Source: Comamonas sp. KCTC 72670 (GTDB taxonomy: Bacteria > Myxococcota > Myxococcia > Myxococcales > Myxococcaceae). From it: 64,000 nt of DNA. The position numbers and the translations under genes were made by a program. Positions 18,198-26,685 of this stretch are shown one piece after another. The first letter of the stretch is position 1; each line of letters begins with the position of its first letter. The notes beneath the pieces were generated by a model. That model had not been told where the DNA came from, searched no databases, and was given only the letters and a program-made list of their open reading frames with translations. The stretch spans positions 682,001 to 746,000 of the forward strand of contig BNCN01000002.1 in the NCBI GenBank assembly GCA_014656495.1. The letters run 5' to 3'.

Positions 18198-19634
18198 ATG
18201 CAAGAGCAGCAAGCAGGATTGACGGCCGTCTCGAGCGACGAAGCGGCGCCCAGGCCTTCGTTGCGCGTGCTCGATGTGATGGCCCTCACCGTGGGCATCG
18301 TCCTGGGCGCGGGAATCTTCAAGGCGCCCTCGTTGGTGGCGGCGCAGTCCGCCAGCGCGGAGGCCATGTTGCTGACGTGGCTTCTGGGCGGCCTGGCCTC
18401 GTTCGTGGGCGCGCTGTGTTACGCGGAGCTCGCCAGCGCGTGGCCACATCCGGGCGGGGACTACCACTACCTCTTCCGCGCGCTGGGCCGGGGCCCGGCG
18501 TTCCTCTTCGCCTGGGCGCGATTGACGGTCATCCCCACGGGCTCCATCGCGCTGCTGGCCTTCGTGTTCGGTGACTACACCACGCAGCTCCTGCCCCTGG
18601 GGCCATACTCGTCCGCCCTCTACGCCGCCTCGCTGGTGGTGGTGCTGACGGCGGTGAACATCGCAGGGCTCCGGCAGGGCACGCGGACGCAGAACCTGCT
18701 CACGGCCCTGGAGGTGCTCGGCGTGGGGGCCGTCATCGTCGTGGGGTTGCTGCTCGCGCCCGCGCCGTCGCCCGTCGAAGCCGCGCCCGCCGCGTCCGCG
18801 TCCGCGGGGACGGCGTGGGGGCTGGCCATGGTGTTCGTGTTGCTGACGTACGGCGGTTGGAACGAGGTGGCCTACCTGTCCTCGGAGGTCCGAGGCTCCC
18901 GGCGCACCATCGCCTGGTTGCTGCTGGCGTGCATCGGCCTGGTGACGGCGCTCTACCTGCTCGTCAACGTGGCCTATCTGCGCGGCCTGGGGCTGGCGGG
19001 CATGGCGGGCTCGAAGGCGGTGGCGGCGGACCTGCTGCAGCGCTCGGTGGGGAGCGCCGGCGCGGTGGTCATCAGCGTCATCATCGCCATCTCCGCGCTG
19101 ACGTCCGCCAACGCGACGGTGCTGACGGGGGCGCGTACCCATTACGCCTTCGGGCGGGACAGCGTGCTCTTCAACGCCCTGGGGCAATGGCATGAGAAGT
19201 CCAACGGGCCCTCGCGGGCGCTGCTGGTGCAGGGGGCCATCTCCCTGGTGCTGGTGGGCCTGGGGACGCTGACGCGCCAGGGCTTCGAGACGATGGTGGA
19301 GTACACCGCGCCCGTCTTCTGGTTCTTCTTCCTGCTCACCGGCGTGGCGCTGATGGTGCTGCGCGTGCGGGAGCCGGACGCGCCCCGGCCCTTCCGGGTG
19401 CCGCTCTATCCCCTGACGCCGCTGCTCTTCATCGGCGTGTGCGCCTACGTCCTCTATTCCAGCTTGGCCTTCACCGGGCTGGGCGCCCTGGCGGGGCTCG
19501 CCGTGCTGGCGACGGGCGGCGTGCTCTTCGCCGTGGAGCGGGCGCGCACGCGCCGTGAGCCGCGGGGCGCCACGGCCAACACTTCCGACACCTCAACGAC
19601 TCCCAGACTGCAACGACCGAAGGAGGCGACATGA
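18198..19634 (+). CDS. APC-family amino acid permease
   Basis: A 478-residue transporter with about 12 transmembrane helices. The first helix contains the APC substrate-binding motif VGIVLGAGIFKAPS near residue 35, followed by LTWLLGGLASFVGALCYAELASAWP. It should import or exchange an amino acid or related amine across the inner membrane; the substrate cannot be read from sequence. The ATG at 18198 with GGAG 9 bp upstream is preferred over an in-frame GTG at 18183. Its stop overlaps the start of the methyltransferase gene (ATGA), so the two form an operon. Confidence 0.9.
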   Translation: MQEQQAGLTAVSSDEAAPRPSLRVLDVMALTVGIVLGAGIFKAPSLVAAQSASAEAMLLTWLLGGLASFVGALCYAELASAWPHPGGDYHYLFRALGRGPAFLFAWARLTVIPTGSIALLAFVFGDYTTQLLPLGPYSSALYAASLVVVLTAVNIAGLRQGTRTQNLLTALEVLGVGAVIVVGLLLAPAPSPVEAAPAASASAGTAWGLAMVFVLLTYGGWNEVAYLSSEVRGSRRTIAWLLLACIGLVTALYLLVNVAYLRGLGLAGMAGSKAVAADLLQRSVGSAGAVVISVIIAISALTSANATVLTGARTHYAFGRDSVLFNALGQWHEKSNGPSRALLVQGAISLVLVGLGTLTRQGFETMVEYTAPVFWFFFLLTGVALMVLRVREPDAPRPFRVPLYPLTPLLFIGVCAYVLYSSLAFTGLGALAGLAVLATGGVLFAVERARTRREPRGATANTSDTSTTPRLQRPKEAT

Positions 19635-20239
19635 AGCGACAGATGGTGGTTCTCGCGCTCACGATGGGGACGGTGGCGGGCGCCGCGGGAAGTTCGACGG
19701 CGCAGCAGCAGGTGACGGTGCAGGTGGTTCGCGGCCCCTCTGGAAGCGGCGCCCAGGCACCCGACGTTCCCTACGTCCCCACGCCGGAGCCGGCCGTGGA
19801 CGGGATGCTGGCGCTGGCCGGCGTGAAGCCCGGGGACACTGTCTATGATTTGGGCAGCGGGGATGGACGCATCGTCATCTCCGCGGTCCAGAAGCACGGA
19901 GCCAAGCGCGCGGTGGGCGTGGACATCAACCCGGAGCGCATCTCCGAGGCCAACGAGAACGCGAAGCAGGCGGGCGTGAAGAACAAGGTGGAGTTCCGCG
20001 AGGGGGACCTCTTCGACGCGAACATCGGCGATGCGTCGGTGGTGACGCTCTACCTGCTGCCGTCCGTCAACGAGCGGCTCAAGTCGAAGCTGCTCGCGGA
20101 GCTGAAGCCGGGCACGCGCATCGTGTCGCACAGCTTCGACATGGGGGATTGGGAGCCCACCAAGACGGTGCAGAGCGAGGGGCGGACCCTGTACCTGTGG
20201 GTCGTCCCCGAGCGGGACACGGGCGGGGCGCCGAGGTAG
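19631..20239 (+). CDS. Exported class I SAM-dependent methyltransferase-like protein
   Basis: A 202-residue protein with a clear Sec-type signal peptide (MKRQMVVLALTMGTVAGAAG, cleavage probably after STA) followed by a Rossmann methyltransferase domain: motif I VYDLGSGDGR near residue 75, acidic VGVDINPER near 97, and EGDLFDA near 125. The export signal is surprising because SAM is cytosolic; the proline-rich VPYVPTPEPAV stretch is typical of this exported group. AGGAGG precedes the ATG, which overlaps the permease stop. The substrate is unknown. The protein may have lost or changed catalytic function. Confidence 0.85.
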   Translation: MKRQMVVLALTMGTVAGAAGSSTAQQQVTVQVVRGPSGSGAQAPDVPYVPTPEPAVDGMLALAGVKPGDTVYDLGSGDGRIVISAVQKHGAKRAVGVDINPERISEANENAKQAGVKNKVEFREGDLFDANIGDASVVTLYLLPSVNERLKSKLLAELKPGTRIVSHSFDMGDWEPTKTVQSEGRTLYLWVVPERDTGGAPR

Positions 20240-20263
20240 CCGCCGCCGTCGAGCGTGTCTCGT

Positions 20264-20295
20264 CCCGGCGCCCCCTGAGTCAGGGCGCGCCGGGG
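20264..20295. terminator. Bidirectional hairpin between convergent genes
   Basis: Stem CCCGGCGC / GCGCCGGG enclosing CCCTG-AGT-CAGGG lies between the stops of the methyltransferase gene (20239) and the aminotransferase gene (20306). No U-tract is evident, as often in GC-rich genomes. It would serve both strands. Confidence 0.55.
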
Positions 20296-20305
20296 CTGAC
20301 GCGGC

Positions 20306-21604
20306 TCAGGGCGCGGGCTGCGGCTTGCCCGGCGTGCGCGAGTGGTGGAGCACCATGGCCTCCAGCCGCGACAGGGCCTTGTCCAGCGTCTCCATGGAAG
20401 GGCCGAAGGACAGGCGCACGTAGCCGCGGAAGCGCGAGGGCCGCGCGCGGCGCTTGCCAGGATTCACATCGAAGAACTCACCCGGCACGGCGATGATTTT
20501 CTGCTCCAGCGCGGCGCGGAAGAAGCCCATGCCGTCGTTGAGCGGCGCGGGCAGCCCGGACACGTTGCCCCAGACGTAGAAGGTGCCGTCCGGCGCGCGG
20601 TCCGTGCGGATGCCGATGCGCTCCAGCCGGGAGTGGAAGCGGTCGCGCTTCTCCCGGAAGGTGTTGTGGATGGCCATGGTCTCCTGCACCACCGGCTCCT
20701 CCTGCAGGAGGGGAATCGCGGCGCGCTGGAGCGGCCGGCTGCCACCGCCGTCCAGGAAGCTGCCCGCGCTGGACACGGCCTCGATGACCTGACGCGGTCC
20801 CACCGTCCACGTCATGCGCCAGCCCGGATAGCGCCAGTTCTTGGTGAAGCCGTCGAACACGACCACCGGGTCCTTGTTCACGTCCTCCACGTAGCGCGCG
20901 GCGCTCTCCACCGGCAGGTGTCCGGGGCGGCCCGTCCAGATGTAGTGCGAGTAGAACTCGTCGACCAGCAGCGTGCACTCGTGCTCGCGGGCCACGCTCA
21001 CCCAGCGCGCCATCTCCTCGCCGTGCACCAGCTTGCCGGTGGGGTTGCAGGGGTTGGAGAACAGCAGCGCGGACAGGCCGCGCCCCTGGACCTCGCGCCG
21101 CAGGTCCTCGGCGGTGAAGGCGTAGCCGCGCTCGCCCTCCAGCAGGATGGGGATGGCGGTGAACGCCTTGAAGACGTCCAGCAGCTCTTCGTACGCCGTG
21201 TAGTCCGGCAGGAAGTGGCCCAGGTTGATGGCGCCCAGGCTGGCGGCGGCGCGGGTGAGGGCGGCGCGGCCTCCGCCGGAGAGGCACACATTCTCCGCGC
21301 TGTACTGGCTGGGCATGCCCCGGCGGTAGAGCCGGTTGTAGAGGCTGGCGATGGACTCGCGCACCTCCCAGAGTCCGGCAACGGGCGCGTACTCCATGTC
21401 CGCCACGTCGATGGTGACCTGGTTCAGCCGGGGTGGGGCACCGGGCAGGTCCCCCGTCTCTGGCTGGCCCTGGCCCAGGTTGCACCACTCCGGGTCGCTG
21501 GAGCGGTAGCCGCGGCGGGTGGCCTCGGCGGTGACGAAGATGACGCCGGTGCGGGGCACGGCGCGGAATGCCGGAAGGGAGACGTCGTCGCTCACGGCGT
21601 CCAC
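20306..21604 (-). CDS. Class I/II PLP-dependent aminotransferase
   Basis: A 432-residue fold-type I enzyme. It has LSGGGRAALTRAAA for phosphate binding near residue 109, SNPCNPTGKL near 183, the cofactor aspartate/tyrosine block LLVDEFYSHY near 212 and the Schiff-base Lys255 in DGFTKNWRYPGWRM. The C-terminal arginine is in GYVRLSFG. It is about 30 residues longer than typical family members, mostly at the N-terminus. Substrate is not predictable, and some family members are MocR-like or lyases. It faces the methyltransferase gene across a shared hairpin. Confidence 0.87.
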   Translation of the reverse strand: MDAVSDDVSLPAFRAVPRTGVIFVTAEATRRGYRSSDPEWCNLGQGQPETGDLPGAPPRLNQVTIDVADMEYAPVAGLWEVRESIASLYNRLYRRGMPSQYSAENVCLSGGGRAALTRAAASLGAINLGHFLPDYTAYEELLDVFKAFTAIPILLEGERGYAFTAEDLRREVQGRGLSALLFSNPCNPTGKLVHGEEMARWVSVAREHECTLLVDEFYSHYIWTGRPGHLPVESAARYVEDVNKDPVVVFDGFTKNWRYPGWRMTWTVGPRQVIEAVSSAGSFLDGGGSRPLQRAAIPLLQEEPVVQETMAIHNTFREKRDRFHSRLERIGIRTDRAPDGTFYVWGNVSGLPAPLNDGMGFFRAALEQKIIAVPGEFFDVNPGKRRARPSRFRGYVRLSFGPSMETLDKALSRLEAMVLHHSRTPGKPQPAP

Positions 21605-21649
21605 CCTAGCGGAAGTCCGGCGCGGGCGCGCTGCCTCCGCGTGGCCCGC

Positions 21650-22459
21650 TCAGCGCACGATGGGCACCGTCACCGGGTCCAGGTCGTCGACCGTGACCTC
21701 GGCCTTGCCCACGCGCCACAGCACGGGCTGGAAGCGGGCCGCCACGCGCCGCCCGTCCGCCGTCTCCAGCACCGCCAGGCCTTCCTTCGGCAGGTACTCG
21801 CCCATCTCGTAGTGAAGCCCCGTCAGCGTGAGGCGGTCGGTGCCGTGCGGCCCCGTCAGCTCGCCCGGGCCGTCCAGCACCAGCGACGTGCCGCCAATCA
21901 CCGGCATGCCGGCTCGCATGCCCACGCGGCCATCGACGTGGAAGGTGTGGCCCTGGCGCCCGGGGACGCCGCCCCGAACGTCCGCCCACAGGCGCGTCTC
22001 ATCGCCGCAGGTGCCGTAGCCCACCTCCGCCTGGAGCGGATGCCCGTCCACCGTCAGCCCGCGGAGGTCCGCCTCCACCTCCATGCGGTCCTCGCCGCCG
22101 CGGTAGAGGAACGCGGCCTGTCCGGCGAAGCGCAGGCCGTGCACGTCGCAGCCGCCTTCGTCGAAGGTGAGCACCACGCGGTCCGTCACGCTGTCATGGG
22201 GCTCCACCGTGGCGCGGGCGCAGGTCCACCGCGTCCGCACGTCCTGTGCGGCGGCGCTCAGGAAGGCGCGGCGGGGCTCGCCGCAGGTGTACACGGGCAG
22301 CACCCCCAGGGCCTCCATCGCGCCACGCACCTGATGCGAGGCGGCCACCACGCGCTCCACGCGCTGGCGGGCTGCGTCCACTTCTTCCTGCGTGGGGGCT
22401 CCGCCGCCACAGGCGGTGAGGGAGACGGCGGTGAGGGCAAGGCAGGCGATGCGTCGCAT
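21650..22459 (-). CDS. Lipoprotein of unknown function
   Basis: A 269-residue protein with a type II signal peptide: MRRIACLALTAVSLTAC with lipobox Cys17 followed by GGG, predicting outer-membrane retention. The mature part contains about six further cysteines, an N-terminal helical stretch (EEVDAARQRVERVVAASHQV) and a beta-rich C-terminal region with repeated GLTVDGHPLQAEVGYG-like strands. No known domain is recognised. The ATG at 22459 has GGAGAAG upstream; longer upstream extensions lack a signal peptide. It stands alone between the aminotransferase and Dps genes. Confidence 0.78.
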   Translation of the reverse strand: MRRIACLALTAVSLTACGGGAPTQEEVDAARQRVERVVAASHQVRGAMEALGVLPVYTCGEPRRAFLSAAAQDVRTRWTCARATVEPHDSVTDRVVLTFDEGGCDVHGLRFAGQAAFLYRGGEDRMEVEADLRGLTVDGHPLQAEVGYGTCGDETRLWADVRGGVPGRQGHTFHVDGRVGMRAGMPVIGGTSLVLDGPGELTGPHGTDRLTLTGLHYEMGEYLPKEGLAVLETADGRRVAARFQPVLWRVGKAEVTVDDLDPVTVPIVR

Positions 22460-22634
22460 GGGCGCTTCTCCAGGGGTTGCTCGACACCGCGGCTTCGCGG
22501 CGAGTCTTCCCCGTGGAGAGCAACCGTCATGCCCGGTGCAACCTCGCGAGAACACGAGGCGCGGCCGGGACAGGGGCCGGGATGTGCGTGCAGCGGTGTG
22601 CACAACCCCGGCGGTCCCGTCCGGGTCAGGCGGT

Positions 22635-23111
22635 TCAGCCCTCGAGCGAAGCGCGCAGGAACCACGCGTGCTTCTCGAACTCGGTGATGATGTCCGTGGC
22701 GAGGCCCTCCGAGTCGGAGTCGCCGTTCTCGGTGAAGAGGGCGCGGCTCTTGCGCAGGCCGTCCAGGTAGATCTCGATGCGCTCGGCGAGCAGCTTCACG
22801 TGCTCCATGTCGCGCGTGGTGTCCTGCGGATACTCCGGCAGGCGGCTCGCCTTGCCCACGTGGCGGCTGGTGCCGTAGGCCTTGCCACCCAGCGTCACCG
22901 CGCGCTCGGCGATGGAGTCGTTGTGCGTGGCCAGGCTCACCGCGAAGGTCTCGAACAGCGGGTGCAGCGAGGCGAACTGCGGGCCCTTGATGTTCCAGTG
23001 CGCGACCTTGATTTGCGAGTGCAGGTCGAGCCCGTCGGCGAGCCGCTCGTTGAGGGAGTCGGAGATGGCGGCGCGGGCCTTCTCGGGCAGGGGGCTGGGG
23101 CTGCGGTACAT
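22635..23111 (-). CDS. dps: Dps-family ferritin-like DNA protection protein
   Basis: A 158-residue four-helix protein that should form a 12-mer storing iron with hydrogen peroxide and shielding DNA. The inter-subunit ferroxidase ligands are present: His31 in LHSQIKVAHWN, the HWNIKGPQF block with His38, and Asp65/Glu69 in HNDSIAERA. The basic, proline-rich N-terminal tail is short. It is encoded 129 bp downstream of ahpC-ahpD on the same strand, consistent with an oxidative-stress cluster, although the hairpin at 23177-23206 suggests a separate transcript. Confidence 0.92.
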   Translation of the reverse strand: MYRSPSPLPEKARAAISDSLNERLADGLDLHSQIKVAHWNIKGPQFASLHPLFETFAVSLATHNDSIAERAVTLGGKAYGTSRHVGKASRLPEYPQDTTRDMEHVKLLAERIEIYLDGLRKSRALFTENGDSDSEGLATDIITEFEKHAWFLRASLEG

Positions 23112-23176
23112 GGTGTCTTCCTTTCGGGTGTGCGTGTCGTGTCTGGCAGGTTGGATGCGCGGCGGCCAGAAAGGGA

Positions 23177-23206
23177 GCGCCCCCCGGCGTTTCCACCGGA
23201 GGGCGC
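23177..23206 (-). terminator. Hairpin after ahpD
   Basis: Imperfect stem GCGCCC-CCCGG / CCGG-A-GGGCGC with loop CGTTTCCA, starting 35 bp beyond the ahpD stop on the minus strand and followed on that strand by a pyrimidine-rich TCCCTTTCT. It likely ends ahpC-ahpD transcription before dps. Confidence 0.5.
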
Positions 23207-23240
23207 TTGAAACTTCGGCGATGCCTCGCGACAGCGGGGC

Positions 23241-23765
23241 TTAAGACTCCAGCCCCACCGCCGCCGCGTTGATGACCGACGCGATGCGAATCGCGTCGTG
23301 CACCTGGTCCTCGGAGAGGCCGCCCTCGAGGACGACCTTCTCATGGGACTGCATGCACATCTCGCAGCCGTTGATGGCGCTGACGGCGAGGCAGACCAGC
23401 TCGAAGTCCACCTTGTTCGTCAGCACCTGCGCGAGCCGGTTCATCCGCAGTCCGGCGCGCTTGGTCGAGTAGGACTCCTTCCCGATCATGTGCCGGAAGC
23501 GGTAGTACACATTGTTCATCGCCATCAGCGACGCCGCCGCGCGCGCGTCCTCGATGACAGGCTCGGGATTCGCGAGGGCCTTCTTCGCCTCATTCAGCAT
23601 GGCCTCCTTCAGCCGCTCGTTCCGAGCGGTGAAGGCGCATGCCACGGCCACGCCCCACCGCTGCTCCGCGGTGAGGCTGCCGCCTTCCAGGACCGCCTGG
23701 AGGTTGAGGCGGGTGTCCTTGTGGGAGTCCGCCAGTTCCGAGCGGACGACTTCGAGCGAGGCCAT
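23241..23765 (-). CDS. ahpD: Alkyl hydroperoxide reductase AhpD (carboxymuconolactone decarboxylase fold)
   Basis: A 174-residue helical protein that reduces AhpC in systems lacking AhpF. The catalytic thiol motif is INGCEMCMQSHE with Cys134, Cys137 and His141, and the conserved glutamate precedes it in the CMD domain. Length matches AhpD from mycobacteria and myxobacteria. Its ATG lies 5 bp after the ahpC stop, so the genes form a peroxide-detoxifying operon. Confidence 0.95.
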   Translation of the reverse strand: MASLEVVRSELADSHKDTRLNLQAVLEGGSLTAEQRWGVAVACAFTARNERLKEAMLNEAKKALANPEPVIEDARAAASLMAMNNVYYRFRHMIGKESYSTKRAGLRMNRLAQVLTNKVDFELVCLAVSAINGCEMCMQSHEKVVLEGGLSEDQVHDAIRIASVINAAAVGLES

Positions 23766-23770
23766 GGTGA

Positions 23771-24325
23771 TTACCCCGCCTTCGACAGCTTCTGGGTCAG
23801 GGTCTCCTCACCCTTGGTCCAGTTGCAGGGGCACAGCTCGTCCGTCTGGAGCGCGTCCAGCGTGCGAACCGTCTCGGAGACGTTGCGGCCCACGGACAGG
23901 TCGTTGACCGTCACGTGGCGGATGATGCCCTCGGGGTCCGCGATGAACGTCGCGCGGAGGGCCACGCCCTCCTCCTTGTGGAGGATGCCCAGCGCGTTGC
24001 AGAGCTCGTGCTTGAGGTCCGCCAGCATGGGGAAGGGCAGGTTCTTCAGGTCCGGGTGGTGCGTGCGCCACGCGTGGTGCACGAACTCGCTGTCGGTGCT
24101 CAGGCCGAGGACCTGCGCGTCACGGTCAGCGAAGTCCTTGTTCTTCTTGCCGAACTCCGCGATCTCCGTGGGGCAGATGAAGGTGAAGTCCTTCGGCCAC
24201 GCGAACAGGACCAGCCACTTGCCCTTGAAGGTCTCGTTCGTGATGTCCTGGAACTCCTTGCCCTTCTCCAGGGACACGGTGGCCTTCACCTTGAAGTTCG
24301 GGATCTTGTCGCCAACGGTCAGCAT
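23771..24325 (-). CDS. ahpC: Peroxiredoxin AhpC
   Basis: A 184-residue typical 2-Cys peroxiredoxin of the AhpE/AhpC group that reduces hydrogen peroxide and organic peroxides. Peroxidatic Cys51 is in FTFICPTEIAEFG, and two C-terminal cysteines (165 and 167, in DELCPCNW) can act as resolving residues as in AhpD-dependent AhpC proteins. AAGGAGCC precedes the ATG at 24325. It is the first gene of the ahpC-ahpD unit; two inverted repeats lie upstream (24386-24398 and 24416-24428). Confidence 0.95.
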   Translation of the reverse strand: MLTVGDKIPNFKVKATVSLEKGKEFQDITNETFKGKWLVLFAWPKDFTFICPTEIAEFGKKNKDFADRDAQVLGLSTDSEFVHHAWRTHHPDLKNLPFPMLADLKHELCNALGILHKEEGVALRATFIADPEGIIRHVTVNDLSVGRNVSETVRTLDALQTDELCPCNWTKGEETLTQKLSKAG

Positions 24326-24385
24326 TACGGCTCCTTGGGTTGGGGGCCCGGCGGTGAGCCGACCCCAGTGAATGTGTTCTGTCCT

Positions 24386-24428
24386 ACTGCTTAGCAGTCA
24401 CCGTGCCAGGGTTTCGAATCAATGATTC
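24386..24428. promoter_or_regulatory. Inverted repeats upstream of ahpC
   Basis: ACTGC-TTA-GCAGT (24386-24398) and GAATCA-A-TGATTC (24416-24428) are perfect palindromes 61 and 91 bp upstream of the ahpC start, with centres 30 bp apart. This fits a dimeric regulator of the peroxide operon binding two sites on one DNA face, but neither matches an OxyR or PerR consensus that I can confirm. Confidence 0.4.
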
Positions 24429-24482
24429 CAGGGGGTTGGACTTCACCCCCGCTGGGACGGTGCCGCTGGCTCGGTGTCTAAC

Positions 24483-24522
24483 GAAATCTCGGTGGGGCTC
24501 GCCACTGCAATTTCGGTGGAAC
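24483..24522. repeat. Direct repeat copy 1, IS21-family-end-like
   Basis: Contains GAAATCTCGGTGG, a 7-bp spacer, and CACTGCAATTTCGGTGGAAC, then GGACA. Read on the other strand it gives TGTCCGTTCCACCGAAATTG followed by a second CACCGAGATTTC motif, reminiscent of the TGT tip and multiple CACCGAAAT sites of IS21-type ends. No transposase gene is nearby, so it would be a relic. It could instead be a regulator-binding array. Confidence 0.45.
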
Positions 24523-24924
24523 GGACAACGGGGTGCGTCAGGTCGCTTGCGCGCCGGCCGAGCGCGGGCGGCGCAAAATACGAAATGCCCCGTGAGGTTG
24601 CACCCGGCACGGACAGCCCGACGCTCGATTGTGCAGCCGCGAACGCGTGCTCCGCCCGCCTACAACAGGGGACATGGGAGGCCGCATGCCGGAGCACACG
24701 GGGATGGCGCCGCGGGGCCCGGGCCAGGGCTCCGGCCACACCGGAGTCGCTCCGGTGCGCGCTGGGACACCCCGTGGATGGGTCCGGCACCTGGCTCGAT
24801 TCGAACGAGTCGAACGGTGATGTCGGTCCGCGCGTCCGGTTCCGGGGCTCGTGGGCTCACTGGCGTGCTACGTGAGAATCCACTGGGATTCCAGTGGGTT
24901 GGAGGCGCGTGCGGGGTGCGCCCC

Positions 24925-24963
24925 GAAATCTCGGTGGCGGCGGCACTGCAATTTCGGTGGAAC
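24925..24963. repeat. Direct repeat copy 2, adjacent to the activator start
   Basis: Same 13-bp and 20-bp blocks as the copy at 24483, in the same orientation, with a 6-bp instead of 7-bp spacer. It ends 17 bp before the ATG of the sigma-54 activator gene, so it may either have replaced that gene's native promoter or serve as its control site. Confidence 0.45.
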
Positions 24964-24980
24964 CCTATTATTTCGTACCC

Positions 24981-26585
24981 ATGCAGGACGACATCTCAGG
25001 CGCCATCAAAGGCCCGAAGGACGCGCAGGACCTCATCGAGCTGGCCACCGCGGAGGACTCCGTGGGGGACCTGCTCCGCCGGGGGCTCGACTGGCTGACG
25101 CGGGTGGTGCGCTTCGACCTGGCCACGGTGTTCCTGCTCAAGGAGGGGCGGCTGGTGTCGGTGGCCGCGCGAGGGCCGCTGGCCAACGCGAAGGTGCGGC
25201 AGCACTCGCTGAAGCTGTCGGAGTTCCCCTCGCTGCGCCAGGCGCTGGAGACGCGGCGGGCAAAGGCCTTCACGGAGGATGACCACGCGCACGGCGACGG
25301 CGACCCGTTCGACGGCGTGCTGGATTTGCCGCCGGGGCACTCGTGCATGGTGGTGCCGCTGTGCGCGGGCGAGCGCTGCTACGGCGTGTTGTCCCTGGAC
25401 CGCGCCGAGTGCGAGACGTACCCGCAGCCCGTCGTGGACCTGGTGGAGGTGTACGGGCAGATGCTGGCCACGGCGCTCCAGTCCGCCGAGCAGCGCGTGA
25501 CCTTCGAGCGGCTCCACCGGCAGGACCACGAGCACGCGAAGCTGCTGGAGGCGCAGCTCGGAGGCGACTCGGAGGGCATCCTCGAGACGTCGCGGAGTCC
25601 GGTGATGCGCGACCTGTCTCGGCGTGCGCGGCAGGTGGCGGAGACGGACACGCCGGTCTTGATTACCGGTGAGACGGGCACGGGCAAGGAGCGGCTGGCG
25701 CGGGCCATCCACCGTTGGAGCGCCCGGGCGGACCAGCCCTTCGTCACGCTCAACTGCGCGGCCATTCCGGAGGGGCTCCTGGAGAGTGAGCTGTTCGGTC
25801 ACGTGAAGGGCGCGTTCACCGGCGCCACGAAGGACCGGGCCGGGCGCTTCCAGATGGCGCACGGGGGCACGCTGCTCCTGGACGAAGTGGGCGAGTTGCC
25901 CTTCGACCTGCAGGCCAAGCTGCTGCGCGCCCTCCAGGAGAAGACGTTCGAGCCGGTGGGCAGCGACAAGACGGTGCGCGCGGACGTGCGCATCCTGGCG
26001 GCCACGCACGTGGACCTGCAGCAGGCCATCGCGCAGAAGCGCTTCCGTGAGGACCTCTACTACCGGTTGAGTGTGTTCCCGCTGCGGCTGCCGCCCCTGC
26101 GCGAGCGGCGTGAGGACCTGCCGCAGCTGTGCGACTTCCTCCTGGAGGAGCAGTCGCGCCGGACGGGGCGCCGGGGCATGCGCGTGACGCCCGAGGGGCT
26201 GGCGCGGCTGGAGACGTACGGGTGGCCGGGCAACCTGCGCGAATTGGCGAACGCGCTGGAGCGGGCCACCATCCTCACCCGGGGCAATGCGCTGGGGCCG
26301 GAGGCCTTCGACATGCCCACGCGGGGGGCCTCGGTGGCCGCTCCTTCCGCGGAGCCCGTGGCCTCCGTGGCTCCCGCCTCGAGTGAGCCGAAGCTGGCGC
26401 CGGTGCTCACGCTGGCGGCGGTGCAGCGCGAGCACATCCTGCGGGTGCTCACGCTCACCCGGGGCCGCGTCTACGGTGAGGGCGGCGCGGCGGCGCTGCT
26501 GGGTCTCAAGCCGTCCACGCTCCAGAGCCGGATGAAGAAGCTGGGCATCGCCCGGCTGGAGCAGTTCGTCGTCGACGAGGCGTGA
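24981..26585 (+). CDS. GAF-type sigma-54-dependent transcriptional activator (EBP)
   Basis: A 534-residue bacterial enhancer-binding protein. An N-terminal GAF-like sensor covers about residues 20-170 (no receiver domain), then an AAA+ domain with Walker A GETGTGKE (230-237), the sigma-54 contact loop GAFTGA (277-282) and [14 protein letters not shown] as Walker B, and a C-terminal Fis-type helix-turn-helix ([21 protein letters not shown]). It should activate sigma-54 promoters in response to a small molecule or protein sensed by GAF, as in FhlA/NorR. The start lacks an obvious Shine-Dalgarno and abuts the direct repeat at 24925-24963. Confidence 0.93.
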   Translation: MQDDISGAIKGPKDAQDLIELATAEDSVGDLLRRGLDWLTRVVRFDLATVFLLKEGRLVSVAARGPLANAKVRQHSLKLSEFPSLRQALETRRAKAFTEDDHAHGDGDPFDGVLDLPPGHSCMVVPLCAGERCYGVLSLDRAECETYPQPVVDLVEVYGQMLATALQSAEQRVTFERLHRQDHEHAKLLEAQLGGDSEGILETSRSPVMRDLSRRARQVAETDTPVLITGETGTGKERLARAIHRWSARADQPFVTLNCAAIPEGLLESELFGHVKGAFTGATKDRAGRFQMAHGGTLLLDEVGELPFDLQAKLLRALQEKTFEPVGSDKTVRADVRILAATHVDLQQAIAQKRFREDLYYRLSVFPLRLPPLRERREDLPQLCDFLLEEQSRRTGRRGMRVTPEGLARLETYGWPGNLRELANALERATILTRGNALGPEAFDMPTRGASVAAPSAEPVASVAPASSEPKLAPVLTLAAVQREHILRVLTLTRGRVYGEGGAAALLGLKPSTLQSRMKKLGIARLEQFVVDEA

Positions 26586-26603
26586 GCCCGTTTCGGCTCA
26601 CGC
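26580..26603 (+). terminator. Hairpin overlapping the activator stop
   Basis: Perfect 9-bp stem GCGTGAGCC / GGCTCACGC with loop CGTTTC. The activator's TGA stop lies inside the left arm. It is placed to end its transcription before the convergent gene. Confidence 0.65.
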
Positions 26604-26685
26604 CCTCCCGAAGGCGGCGATTTCCTCGAGGCTGCGCCGGCCGCGGGGCAACCCCGAGGCCGGGTGAGGCTTGGGACGACGCCTG

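Larger units (their letters stand above)
24326..24980. other. 655-bp non-coding region with IS21-like end repeats
   Basis: No convincing gene is seen between ahpC and the sigma-54 activator. The region contains the two palindromes upstream of ahpC, a 40-bp direct repeat at 24483-24522 and 24925-24963, and interleaved inverted repeats at 24876-24897. Its composition is less biased than the flanking genes, and open frames across it show no codon bias. It looks like a degraded mobile-element insertion plus two promoters. Confidence 0.55.

Noticed and set aside
24790-24820. TTCGAAC strings that could be a tRNA T-loop
   Set aside because: No acceptor, D or anticodon stem can be built around it. 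A similar GATTCGAACC at 60482 lies inside a coding gene.
24403-25098. Open frame across the region upstream of the sigma-54 activator
   Set aside because: Its translation shows no codon bias or family similarity and it overlaps the real activator start and the repeats.
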